Origin: Cellulophaga algicola DSM 14237 | Lineage (GTDB): Bacteria; Bacteroidota; Bacteroidia; Flavobacteriales; Flavobacteriaceae | DNA: 64,000 nucleotides | Assembly (NCBI RefSeq): GCF_000186265.1 | Contig: NC_014934.1 | Location: 1,426,001 to 1,490,000, forward strand | Direction of reading: 5' to 3' | The notes under the pieces: model-generated | What the model saw: the letters and a program-made list of their open reading frames with translations, nothing else | Databases searched by the model: none | What the model was told of the DNA's origin: nothing | Program-made: the position numbers and the translations under genes | In this document: piece after piece, positions 1-7,822 of the stretch | How positions within the stretch are numbered: the stretch's first letter is position 1 | Layout of the letters: each line of letters begins with the position of its first letter

Positions 1-231
1 AATCACGATAACTTTAGCTCCAGAGCTTCCAGTTTTACATCTGAAGTCAATGCGATTTTAGTTTCCGAAAATGTAGCAAAAAGTTATGAAGATGCACCAA
101 CAGCCTTTGATGGCTGGATGCATAGTAGTACCCATAAAAAAGCTATAGAAGGAGATTTTACACATTCTGCAGTGAGTGTAAAGACAGACGCTGATGGCGT
201 TTTCTATTTCACACAATTGTTTTACAAATAA
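1..231 (+). CDS. CAP-domain (SCP/PR-1-like) protein, C-terminal part
   Basis: The window opens inside a gene in frame 1; 76 codons and a TAA stop are visible. The fragment carries the end of a CAP (SCP/PR-1) domain: an H-x-N-F element at the first residues, S-E-N-V-A around residues 22-26, and the G-W-x-x-S-x-x-H block near residues 42-50, which supplies one conserved histidine of the family. CAP proteins are secreted; in bacteria most have no proven activity. The start and any signal peptide lie outside the window, so full length and start are unknown. A short inverted repeat follows at 281-302. Confidence 0.75.
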   Translation, partial: NHDNFSSRASSFTSEVNAILVSENVAKSYEDAPTAFDGWMHSSTHKKAIEGDFTHSAVSVKTDADGVFYFTQLFYK

Positions 232-373
232 TCTAATTTATTTCTTTTGCAGTACACATGGTCCCCTCTCTAGAATGTTTGGTTTCTTAGAATTAAGAAA
301 CCTCTAAGATTATATTTATTTTTTTCGGTCTATTATAGTATAGTTTTTTTAACTTTCGTAAAAAAAGCATACT

Positions 374-913
374 ATGGCAATTACTCCTCCATTCAATTTA
401 AACAAATGGATTTCAGAAAATAGAGCTTCTTTAAAACCACCTGTTGGAAATAAGAATCTATACAAAGATGCCGGTGACTATATTGTAATGATCGTTGCTG
501 GACCTAACGCGCGTAAAGATTATCATTACAATGAAACCGAAGAACTATTTTACCAACTAGAAGGCAATATAGAAGTACACGTACAGGAAGATGGTGTAAA
601 AAAAACAATGACATTAGGACCTGGAGATATGTATTTACACCCCGCTAAAATTCCACACTCTCCCGTACGCCATGAGAATTCTATTGGTCTTGTAATTGAA
701 AGAAAACGAAACCATATGAATGTAGATGATGGTTTATTATGGTTTTGTGATCATTGTAATCATAAACTATACGAAGCTTATTTTACGCTTAATGATATTG
801 AAAAAGATTTTTTATCTCATTTTAAATACTTTTATAGTTCTGAAGCATTACGAACGTGTGATAATTGCGGAACGATAATGCCAGTTGATGAACGTTATAT
901 TGCAAAAGAATAA
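374..913 (+). CDS. nbaC: 3-hydroxyanthranilate 3,4-dioxygenase
   Basis: This non-haem Fe(II) dioxygenase opens the ring of 3-hydroxyanthranilate in the kynurenine pathway, giving the precursor of quinolinate and NAD or of tryptophan catabolites. The 179-aa cupin has the iron ligands His51, Glu57 and His95 and the substrate arginines Arg47 and Arg99, at the same numbering as the characterised Cupriavidus enzyme. The C-terminus keeps the rubredoxin-like site Cys125, Cys128, Cys162 and Cys165, which is typical of bacterial and fungal enzymes and lost in animals. Start ATG at 374; the next gene begins 3 nt after the stop, so the two are probably co-transcribed. Other kynurenine genes are not in the window. 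Confidence 0.95.
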   Translation: MAITPPFNLNKWISENRASLKPPVGNKNLYKDAGDYIVMIVAGPNARKDYHYNETEELFYQLEGNIEVHVQEDGVKKTMTLGPGDMYLHPAKIPHSPVRHENSIGLVIERKRNHMNVDDGLLWFCDHCNHKLYEAYFTLNDIEKDFLSHFKYFYSSEALRTCDNCGTIMPVDERYIAKE

Positions 914-916
914 TTT

Positions 917-1276
917 ATGGAAATTACTATTAAGGTTTTAATAGGAGTAATTGCTTTTTTACACCTATACATTATGTATTTTGAGATGTTCGCATGGACC
1001 ACTAAAGGAAGAAAAGTATTTGATAACTTTCCTAAAGATTTATTTGAACCCACTAAAGCCATGGCCGCCAATCAAGGTTTATATAATGGCTTTTTAGCCG
1101 CGGGTTTATTATGGACATTCTTTATTACAAACCTAGAGTGGAGCAACAATATTGCCCTATTTTTTCTAGCATGCGTAGCTACTGCAGGTATCTATGGCTC
1201 CATGACTGTTTCCCGAAAAATTCTATTCGTTCAGACTGTTCCTGCACTACTTACAATAGCCCTCATTCTTTTATAA
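917..1276 (+). CDS. DUF1304 family small membrane protein
   Basis: A 119-aa integral membrane protein with about four hydrophobic segments (roughly residues 5-25, 52-70, 76-95 and 100-119). The early pattern L-H-L-Y-I-M-Y-F-E-M and the later M-A-A-N-Q-G-L-Y-N-G-F-L-A-A-G block are the recognisable signature of DUF1304. No biochemical role is established for the family. It starts 3 nt downstream of the hydroxyanthranilate dioxygenase stop, suggesting translational coupling, but the link to tryptophan metabolism may be only positional. Confidence 0.85.
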   Translation: MEITIKVLIGVIAFLHLYIMYFEMFAWTTKGRKVFDNFPKDLFEPTKAMAANQGLYNGFLAAGLLWTFFITNLEWSNNIALFFLACVATAGIYGSMTVSRKILFVQTVPALLTIALILL

Positions 1277-1293
1277 ACATATTTTTTTTTGGT

Positions 1294-1327
1294 TGTTCAG
1301 GGATACAATTATTAATCGTAACTTTGA
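1294..1327 (+). promoter_or_regulatory. Bacteroidota sigma-A-type promoter of the ALDH7 gene
   Basis: A perfect -7 box TAACTTTG (1320-1327; consensus TAnnTTTG) lies 35 nt before the ATG at 1363, with a TTG (1294-1296) 23 nt upstream as the -33 element. It separates the dehydrogenase from the preceding gene pair as its own transcription unit. Confidence 0.6.
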
Positions 1328-1362
1328 ATAAATATAACATTTAACTAATAAAAAGTTATAAA

Positions 1363-2916
1363 ATGTCAAAAACAACAACAGACTTCGGTATTGATTCTGC
1401 TTTAAAGACTTTAGGAGTATCAGCTACTAATTTAGGTACATCAACAGGATCAAAGTTTTTTGCTTCAGGTGAAGAAATAGCTTCATATTCACCAGTAGAC
1501 GGTAAATTAATTGGCAAAGTAAAAGCAACTACGCAAGAAGATTACGCTAAAGTAATGGAGACAGCAACTGCGGCATTTCAAGAATGGAGAACAAAGCCAG
1601 CTCCGTTAAGAGGCGAAATAGTAAGACAGTTTGGTGACAAACTAAGAGAAAAAAAAGAAGCCTTAGGAAAACTTGTTTCTTATGAAATGGGAAAATCTTA
1701 CCAAGAAGGTTTAGGCGAGGTTCAAGAAATGATTGATATCTGTGATTTTGCAGTTGGCTTATCAAGACAACTACATGGGTTAACTATGCATTCTGAACGT
1801 CCCGGACATAGAATGTACGAGCAATACCACCCTTTAGGAGTTGTTGGTATTATTTCTGCTTTTAATTTTCCTGTAGCTGTTTGGGCTTGGAATACGGCTT
1901 TAGCCTGGATTTGTGGAGACGTATGTATCTGGAAACCGAGTGAAAAAACACCTATGTGCGGAATAGCATGTCAAAATATAGCTGCAGAAGTATTTGCAGC
2001 AAACGGCTTACCTGAAGGTATTTGCAATCTTATAAATGGCGATCATACTGTTGGAGAAATGATGACTAAAGATACTCGTGTACCTTTAATATCTGCAACA
2101 GGTTCTACTCGTATGGGTAAAATTGTAGCAAAAGAAGTTGCTGGTCGTTTAGGAAAATCTTTATTAGAATTAGGAGGTAACAATGCTATTATTGTAACTC
2201 CAGATGCAGATATTAAAATGACAGTTATTGGTGCTGTTTTTGGTGCTGTAGGTACCGCAGGACAACGTTGTACTTCTACAAGGCGTTTAATTATCCATGA
2301 ATCTATTTATGATACGGTTAAAGATGCCGTTGTAAAAGCATACGGACAATTACGAATTGGGAATCCTTTAGATGAAAACAATCATGTGGGACCTATTATA
2401 GATACTGATGCTGTAAAAATGTACGAAGCAGCATTAGCAAAAGTGGTTAAAGAAGGCGGAACTATTGTGGTTGAAGGGGGTGTTCTTTCTGGTGAAGGGT
2501 ACGAATCTGGATGCTACGTAAAACCTGCGATTGCAGAAGCAAATAATACATTTGAAATTGTTCAACACGAAACATTCGCTCCTATACTATACTTATTAAA
2601 ATATTCAGGAGACATACATGATGCCCTAAAGCTTCAAAATGGAGTGGCTCAAGGGTTATCTTCTGCGGTTATGACAAATAATCTGCGTGAAGCAGAAGCA
2701 TTCTTATCTGTACAAGGATCTGATTGTGGCATTGCAAATGTAAACATTGGAACTTCTGGCGCAGAGATAGGTGGTGCTTTTGGTGGAGAAAAAGAAACTG
2801 GTGGAGGACGTGAGTCTGGATCAGATGCTTGGAAGGTTTATATGCGTAGACAAACAAATACTATAAATTATACTACGGAGCTTCCTCTTGCTCAAGGAAT
2901 CAAATTTGATCTTTAA
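1363..2916 (+). CDS. ALDH7 (antiquitin-type) aldehyde dehydrogenase, likely aminoadipate-semialdehyde dehydrogenase
   Basis: A 517-aa NAD(P)-dependent aldehyde dehydrogenase. The sequence aligns by eye over its whole length with antiquitin/ALDH7: P-A-P-x-R-G-E-I-V-R-Q near residue 80, A-F-N-F-P-V-A-V-W around 170, the catalytic glutamate in L-E-L-G-G-N-N near 265, the catalytic cysteine in G-Q-R-C-T-S near 300, and the family tail L-P-L-A-Q-G-I-K-F. ALDH7 members oxidise alpha-aminoadipate semialdehyde (or its cyclic form piperideine-6-carboxylate) in lysine catabolism and can also handle betaine aldehyde or lipid aldehydes. It has its own promoter at 1294-1327 and is followed by a strong terminator at 3017. 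The exact substrate is inferred from the subfamily. Confidence 0.92.
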   Translation: MSKTTTDFGIDSALKTLGVSATNLGTSTGSKFFASGEEIASYSPVDGKLIGKVKATTQEDYAKVMETATAAFQEWRTKPAPLRGEIVRQFGDKLREKKEALGKLVSYEMGKSYQEGLGEVQEMIDICDFAVGLSRQLHGLTMHSERPGHRMYEQYHPLGVVGIISAFNFPVAVWAWNTALAWICGDVCIWKPSEKTPMCGIACQNIAAEVFAANGLPEGICNLINGDHTVGEMMTKDTRVPLISATGSTRMGKIVAKEVAGRLGKSLLELGGNNAIIVTPDADIKMTVIGAVFGAVGTAGQRCTSTRRLIIHESIYDTVKDAVVKAYGQLRIGNPLDENNHVGPIIDTDAVKMYEAALAKVVKEGGTIVVEGGVLSGEGYESGCYVKPAIAEANNTFEIVQHETFAPILYLLKYSGDIHDALKLQNGVAQGLSSAVMTNNLREAEAFLSVQGSDCGIANVNIGTSGAEIGGAFGGEKETGGGRESGSDAWKVYMRRQTNTINYTTELPLAQGIKFDL

Positions 2917-3293
2917 GTTATAAAAAACCACAGAATAGCTTTTCTACCTAGTATGTGGTTTACAACTAACTAATCAAAAGAAGTTTTCATTTCTGTAAAA
3001 ACTTCTTCCTTTTATAAAACCCTTATTTCAATGCCGAAACTTTGTCGGTAGAAATAAGGGTTTATTTTTTACAGGTTTAATAACTAAAATTAAGCTTAAA
3101 AACATAGTTATTTTCGTACACATAGTAGGAAAAACCGTATTGTTTGATAATTTTTAATCCCCGAATACCTCAGCCTATTTTAACATTTACAATTAGTTAT
3201 CTGTTTGATAATGAATATTTAATACACAAATATTTAACATTTTAAGGTTTTTTTTAATACTTTGGTGTAGTTAACACTAAATAACCATCAACA
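2917..3293. other. Intergenic region between ALDH7 gene and OmpA gene
   Basis: 377 bp with no coding potential seen. It contains an inverted repeat at about 2926-2964 (AAACCACA and TGTGGTTT), then the strong terminator described at 3017-3070. Two direct copies of TGTTTGATAAT lie at about 3140 and 3202. A TACTTTG-like motif near 3258 is a weak candidate promoter for the OmpA gene. Confidence 0.5.
3017..3070 (+). terminator. Rho-independent terminator after ALDH7 gene
   Basis: Long hairpin with AAACCCTTATTTC (3017-3029) pairing with GAAATAAGGGTTT (3051-3063), and an inner GCCGA/TCGG stem, followed by a T-rich tract at 3065-3070. It sits about 100 nt after the dehydrogenase stop. Confidence 0.75.
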
Positions 3294-4199
3294 ATGACAA
3301 AAAAAACCACTTATCTTTTAGGAATAGTCATTACTATTCTTCTAGGGACTTATTTTTTTATGACCTGCTGTAGTTGTTGCGAGGCAAGCTCAGAAATTCC
3401 AGAAACTAAAATTGTAGAAGAAAGTCAGCCCGAAGCAACGGCATATCCTTTTAAATTTTCGGATGGGTCTTTTTCTTATGACTCTAATGATAATTTTAAT
3501 TTCAACAGATCTTCCTCTTCCATTTTAAGGCCTTTATCAGCAAAAGTAACTGAAGGAATTGGTGGCATTAAATCTTATTTAAAAGAAAACGCAAGTAAAG
3601 TATTTGACATCACCGGTTTTTATAAAAGTGATGAAGCAAATAAATCTGCTTTTCCAAATCTAGGTATCGCTAGAGCAAATGCTATTAAAAATCATCTAGT
3701 TGCTCAAGGTATTCCTTCTTCTTCCTTAACTATTTTAGGAACACTAAAAGAAGACATGATAAGTTCTTCTGAAAATGTATTTCTAGGCCCTGTGAGCTAC
3801 GCTTTTTCAAATGAACACGAAGACCTTGAAGAGGAGATGAAAGCACTCTATGATAAGATTAAAGCAGATCCATTAGTACTTTATTTTAATACTGGTGAAG
3901 CCGCCATCACCCTTACCGTTAGTGAACGTCAAAAAATTGCAGCTATTTCTAAATACCTTGATAAGATAGAAGGCGCAAATTGCAGTGTTGTTGGTCATAC
4001 CGATAGCCAAGGAAATAGAATTACAAATATTGGCTTAGGACAAGAACGTGCAGACTTCGCAAAGCAATACTTAAGTGAAAATGGTATTCTAGCGTCTAAA
4101 ATCATAGCTACCTCAAAAGGGCCAGACACTCCAATTGCTACTAATGATACAGACGAAGGTCGAAGTCAGAACAGAAGAACGGTTATCACCTTAAACTAA
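3294..4199 (+). CDS. OmpA-family protein with N-terminal membrane anchor
   Basis: A 301-aa envelope protein. Residues 7-24 form one hydrophobic segment followed at once by a cysteine cluster (Cys25, 26, 28, 29), so it may be a membrane-anchored protein or an unusual lipoprotein. Residues about 95-165 look like a degenerate OmpA-like repeat (L-G-I-A-R-A-N-A-I-K-N-H-L). Residues about 195-301 are a good OmpA C-terminal domain, with V-V-G-H-T-D near 235 and a closing N-R-R-T-V, the peptidoglycan-binding fold. There is no N-terminal beta-barrel. The next gene follows after 31 nt and is likely in the same operon. Function beyond peptidoglycan association is not evident. Confidence 0.85.
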   Translation: MTKKTTYLLGIVITILLGTYFFMTCCSCCEASSEIPETKIVEESQPEATAYPFKFSDGSFSYDSNDNFNFNRSSSSILRPLSAKVTEGIGGIKSYLKENASKVFDITGFYKSDEANKSAFPNLGIARANAIKNHLVAQGIPSSSLTILGTLKEDMISSSENVFLGPVSYAFSNEHEDLEEEMKALYDKIKADPLVLYFNTGEAAITLTVSERQKIAAISKYLDKIEGANCSVVGHTDSQGNRITNIGLGQERADFAKQYLSENGILASKIIATSKGPDTPIATNDTDEGRSQNRRTVITLN

Positions 4200-4230
4200 A
4201 TAATCACCTAAACAATAAATACATATTAAA

Positions 4231-4824
4231 ATGAATTTTGAAAACTTAACTATTTGGTGTTGGATTATCCCAGCTTTAGTCGGAATTATTTGTGCAATAC
4301 TTGGCTATCTACTAGGAAAGTCTGGAAATACTACCATTGATAATTCTGCAGATTTAAACCTGTGTGAGGAGAAAAATATACGTTTGAAAGCAGATTTATA
4401 TGCCTGCCAACAAAAATTGAATGCAAAACCAGTCGCAGTTGCTCCTGTTTCCAATTTTGCAGCACCTGAAACTCCTACCGCTGCTGCTCCTGTTACCCTA
4501 ACAACTCCAGTAATACCCGTAATTGCGTTTGATGCAATTGCAGCAAAAGCAGCATTTGGCAAAACAATTAAACAGGATGACCTAAAATTGGTAGAAGGAA
4601 TTGGTCCAAAAATTGAAGCGATGTTTAAAGAAAGTGGCATAAAAACATGGAAAGCACTTTCTGATGCCTCTGTTGCTGATTGTCAAAAAGTTCTTGATGG
4701 TGGTGGAAATAGATATAAAATACACGACCCTGCCTCATGGCCTATGCAAGCCAAAATGTGTTATGAGGGTAAATGGATGGAATTGACTAAATGGCAAGAC
4801 GAACACAAACATGGTAAGTTGTAA
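4231..4824 (+). CDS. Membrane-anchored helix-hairpin-helix (DUF4332-like) protein
   Basis: A 197-aa protein with one transmembrane segment (residues about 8-28), a short polar and possibly coiled stretch, an Ala/Pro/Thr-rich linker (about 68-100) and a C-terminal helix-hairpin-helix domain with L-V-E-G-I-G-P-K-I near residues 118-126. This arrangement is common in Bacteroidota next to OmpA-family genes and is often auto-labelled as a 5' nuclease-like or DUF4332 protein. No catalytic residues are visible, so I infer a binding rather than a nuclease role. It is probably co-transcribed with the OmpA gene and ends at the bidirectional terminator 4846-4887. Confidence 0.75.
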   Translation: MNFENLTIWCWIIPALVGIICAILGYLLGKSGNTTIDNSADLNLCEEKNIRLKADLYACQQKLNAKPVAVAPVSNFAAPETPTAAAPVTLTTPVIPVIAFDAIAAKAAFGKTIKQDDLKLVEGIGPKIEAMFKESGIKTWKALSDASVADCQKVLDGGGNRYKIHDPASWPMQAKMCYEGKWMELTKWQDEHKHGKL

Positions 4825-4845
4825 TACCATGCGTAAACTACATTA

Positions 4846-4887
4846 AATAATAAAGGCGGTATTAAAATACCGCCTTTATTATTTTTA
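4846..4887. terminator. Bidirectional terminator between convergent genes
   Basis: Perfect 18-bp inverted repeat (4846-4863 with 4866-4883, core AAAGGCGGTATT) with a 2-nt loop. A-rich and T-rich flanks on both sides suit termination of the HhH gene on plus and the desaturase on minus. Confidence 0.85.
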
Positions 4888-5880
4888 TAACCTACCGTTT
4901 GCATCAACCCATTTAAAATGATATTGATCTTCAGGAAATTTCATCCTTGTAGCTATACGCTCTAACCTATCTGGCAACTTCATTAAATAATCTCTTGCAC
5001 GCTCACCATCATCATTCAATCCACGGATATTATCTAGCTCCCAATAAGAATTTAATTTTTTAAGAATATCAATGTAATCCAATGCCGTATACACACCTAA
5101 TCGTTGTGCACAATTTGAAAAATTTTCAAATGCAGAACCAATTGTACCACCAGACTCACGTAAAAAATGTGCAGGCATAACAATCTTCTTCTTCATCATA
5201 TCAGCGAATGCTAACATCATTTGATTTGGATCATGCTCAAAAATAGATTTTACAAACTCTCTATACGCTAAATGATGACGCATTTCATCACCCGCAATAA
5301 TAGTACACATTTTACCTAATAATACATTCCCTTTCTTTTTAGCCATTTGCCCAACTCTCTTGTGCGAGATATTGGTTGCTAATTCTTGAAATGAGGTATA
5401 AATAAAGTTTTTATAGGGATCTCTATCGGTACCTATATCAAAACCATCTGCAATTAAATGCTGGGTAGTAATTTCTACTTCACGCATGTTTACTCTACCT
5501 GATAAATACAAGTATTTATTCAATACGTCTCCATGACGGTTTTCTTCTGCAGTCCAATGACGCACCCATTTAGACCAGCCATTTTTATTCTCACCGTGCT
5601 GATCAACACCTTCAACATCCATCAACCAAGATTCATACGTTGGTAATGCTTCTTCAGTAACCGTATCGGCAACCATAGTTACCCAAAAATCGTATCCTAA
5701 GTCTTTAGATTCTTCTTGTATTTGCTTTACAGCATCAAGAAACCCATCGCTTTGCGGATCTGGCAAAAAATCTGTTGGTTGCCAAATGTCTTGAATTGGA
5801 ATTAAGTACTGATCAATAAAACCATTTACCTTCTCCTCAATCGCCCGCATTACTTCTATTCTAATGTTTTTTGCTGACAT
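4885..5880 (-). CDS. Acyl-ACP desaturase (soluble, di-iron, plant-type)
   Basis: This 331-aa enzyme introduces a cis double bond into acyl-ACP using O2 and electrons from ferredoxin, a route to unsaturated membrane lipids. The two di-iron signatures are visible: E-E-N-R-H (near residue 105) and D-E-M-R-H (near residue 200), embedded in the helical ferritin-like fold of the FA_desaturase_2 family. Length agrees with bacterial homologues without a transit peptide. It is transcribed on its own and ends in the shared terminator 4846-4887. Double-bond position cannot be judged from sequence. Confidence 0.93.
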   Translation of the reverse strand: MSAKNIRIEVMRAIEEKVNGFIDQYLIPIQDIWQPTDFLPDPQSDGFLDAVKQIQEESKDLGYDFWVTMVADTVTEEALPTYESWLMDVEGVDQHGENKNGWSKWVRHWTAEENRHGDVLNKYLYLSGRVNMREVEITTQHLIADGFDIGTDRDPYKNFIYTSFQELATNISHKRVGQMAKKKGNVLLGKMCTIIAGDEMRHHLAYREFVKSIFEHDPNQMMLAFADMMKKKIVMPAHFLRESGGTIGSAFENFSNCAQRLGVYTALDYIDILKKLNSYWELDNIRGLNDDGERARDYLMKLPDRLERIATRMKFPEDQYHFKWVDANGRL

Positions 5881-5948
5881 ATTCTATTTTTTTCAAAGTT
5901 CGTAATAATACTTATAATAAGGCTATAATCCTTTTATATTTTAACTGC

Positions 5949-6674
5949 TCAATTTCTTCCTTTTTCATCGGGGTACAATGTATAGACGGGATCACTTTGC
6001 CACACTTGCTTGGTAGCAATATCTATAATAGAAAGTGGCCCTTTAAACGCTGCTCCTGTATCTACATTCCAGACATTAGCCGCATTCTGTGGTGTTGTTT
6101 TACCTATTCTAGTTACCGGCGTATGTCCTATATAAATCTCAGAATAATGTGTTAAACGCTGCGGATAATATTTATGCTCCGGCGTTAAATTTGGGTCTAA
6201 AGAAAGTACTAATTCCCATAACGTCCTATCCCAATAAAAAGTTTTTGAGAAATATTCAAAATCTATTCCCTTTAAGTTAGTAAATCCTGCATGAAGAAAC
6301 AAGCGTTTATCCTCATCTAAATAATAATCTTCCAATTGCGTAAAAAAGTCGATGTGCAATTCTTTAGTTTGCTTATCTAGCTTTGCATATGAATTTACTG
6401 TAGCTTCACCACCATGCTCGTACCACATAGGGTTATCTTTTCGTTCCGTTAACCATGACCTACAGAACTCGTCATGATTACCCCTTATGAAAACACAATT
6501 ATGTGTTTTCTGTAAATCAATTAAAAAATTTATGGTTTCCGTAGCTTGGCTCCACCCATCTACATAGTCTCCCAGAAAGATTAATTTATCTTCTGTAGTT
6601 ACCTTTGCTTTGGCTAAAACTTGTTCTAATGCTTTTAATCCTGAATGGATATCTCCTATGGCTAATACTCTCAT
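5949..6674 (-). CDS. PPP-family metallophosphoesterase
   Basis: A 241-aa calcineurin-like phosphoesterase. Motifs in order are G-D-I-H (7-10), G-D-Y-V-D-G (35-40), R-G-N-H-D (64-68) and the later G-H-T-P-V, which supply the two-metal site of PPP-type Ser/Thr phosphatases; small bacterial members can also act on Ap4A. I place the start at ATG 6674 rather than at an in-frame ATG 69 nt upstream, because M-R-V-L-A-I-G-D-I-H is the normal family start and it gives a 4-nt ATGA overlap with the stop of the upstream zinc-ribbon gene. That overlap indicates translational coupling with the zinc-ribbon/SPFH pair. The physiological substrate is unknown. Confidence 0.88.
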   Translation of the reverse strand: MRVLAIGDIHSGLKALEQVLAKAKVTTEDKLIFLGDYVDGWSQATETINFLIDLQKTHNCVFIRGNHDEFCRSWLTERKDNPMWYEHGGEATVNSYAKLDKQTKELHIDFFTQLEDYYLDEDKRLFLHAGFTNLKGIDFEYFSKTFYWDRTLWELVLSLDPNLTPEHKYYPQRLTHYSEIYIGHTPVTRIGKTTPQNAANVWNVDTGAAFKGPLSIIDIATKQVWQSDPVYTLYPDEKGRN

Positions 6675-7756
6675 GATTGTGTAAAAATCGCAATAACTGT
6701 TATAATAATAATGATTAAAAGTACTAAAAAGAATATTTTCCAAAAAGAATATGGCCGTATTCCGCTAATTGCACCTGTTTGTCCGTTTACATAAAATTGA
6801 TATTCTTTACCATTATAAACATAAGAACTTAAATAAACAGGCACTAAAATGTGTTTGAAGGTCTCTTCTGATAGTTTAATATCTGTATGATCTATTCTTT
6901 GCGTATCTCCCCCTATGTCTTTGTTTATCCAGCCATACGCAATATTCTTTGCTTCTTGAAAAGATTGATGGTGCCCCTCTTTTAAGGAAATGGTATATTT
7001 TTCAGTTACAAAACCTGACAAATACTTTGAATTAAAAACTACTAATTCTTTTAAATTCCATTGCGCTATTTTACTAGGAATATCTCGTCTTTTTTTTTCA
7101 GAAGCATTAATTAAAATATCATCAACAAAACCATTAACTGCTCCCGATGTATTTGACCAACGTGTTTTACGCACCTGTCTTGTTTGTCTTCCGTTTTTGG
7201 TTTTATAGCTTTCCGTTACGTAATAATAATCTCCTCGTTGCCCTTGATACGTAGCATATAAATTGGCATCAAAAGTCCAATGAGGCACATATAAACCATG
7301 TAAACCTTCTGCATCTAAAGCTGCTTTTTTAAGTTTATTTGGCGCAAACCAAAGACTATGCACCCAACCCTTGAAAATTATTTTTGCCTTCTTTGCGTCT
7401 ATTTGAAAAGGAACAAGTGCACCCGGCAAAATCCACCCTTCTTTTACGATGTCTTCTCTAATTAATGGATCGCCACAATATACACAACCTAAAGATTTAT
7501 AATTTTCTTCTACATGCTGATTAGCACCACAGTTTTTACAATGAAGTAATTCTATTGTTTCGGTATAAGCATTATCTCCAACAACTTTTAAATAGTGCTG
7601 AAGTTCTAATTCTTCAAAACTAGTTTTAGCCTGTTCAATAAATTCCTCATAGCCACAATATTCACATTTTAATTGGTTAGAGCCTGGTTTAAATTTAAGC
7701 TCCGCACCACAATTAGCACATGATTTTTTATGTTCACTTAAAAACGCTTCTTCCAT
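6671..7756 (-). CDS. Double zinc-ribbon membrane protein (YdjG-like)
   Basis: A 361-aa protein with two CxxC-CxxC zinc ribbons (Cys13/16/31/34 and Cys73/76/91/94), a long soluble middle domain and a single C-terminal transmembrane helix (about 341-358), giving a tail-anchored topology. Homologues are sometimes mislabelled as PriA-like because of the ribbons; no helicase motifs exist here. The neighbouring SPFH gene 66 nt upstream recalls the Bacillus YdjG/YdjI pair, in which a zinc-ribbon membrane protein works with an SPFH protein in envelope-stress scaffolding. Its stop overlaps the phosphatase start by 4 nt. The function here is inferred from that context only. Confidence 0.75.
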   Translation of the reverse strand: MEEAFLSEHKKSCANCGAELKFKPGSNQLKCEYCGYEEFIEQAKTSFEELELQHYLKVVGDNAYTETIELLHCKNCGANQHVEENYKSLGCVYCGDPLIREDIVKEGWILPGALVPFQIDAKKAKIIFKGWVHSLWFAPNKLKKAALDAEGLHGLYVPHWTFDANLYATYQGQRGDYYYVTESYKTKNGRQTRQVRKTRWSNTSGAVNGFVDDILINASEKKRRDIPSKIAQWNLKELVVFNSKYLSGFVTEKYTISLKEGHHQSFQEAKNIAYGWINKDIGGDTQRIDHTDIKLSEETFKHILVPVYLSSYVYNGKEYQFYVNGQTGAISGIRPYSFWKIFFLVLLIIIIITVIAIFTQS

Positions 7757-7822
7757 GAATCACCATTAACGGTAAGTTGACACTATACGGCATCAATACT
7801 ATTATTTATATAAATAAGTTTA

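Noticed and set aside
1111-1344. 77-aa open frame overlapping the DUF1304 gene
   Set aside because: It is out of frame within a well-supported gene and shows no coding character.
6675-6743. N-terminal extension of the phosphatase
   Set aside because: It would lie wholly within the end of the zinc-ribbon gene and precede the family's normal start; the ATGA overlap at 6671-6674 is the better explanation.
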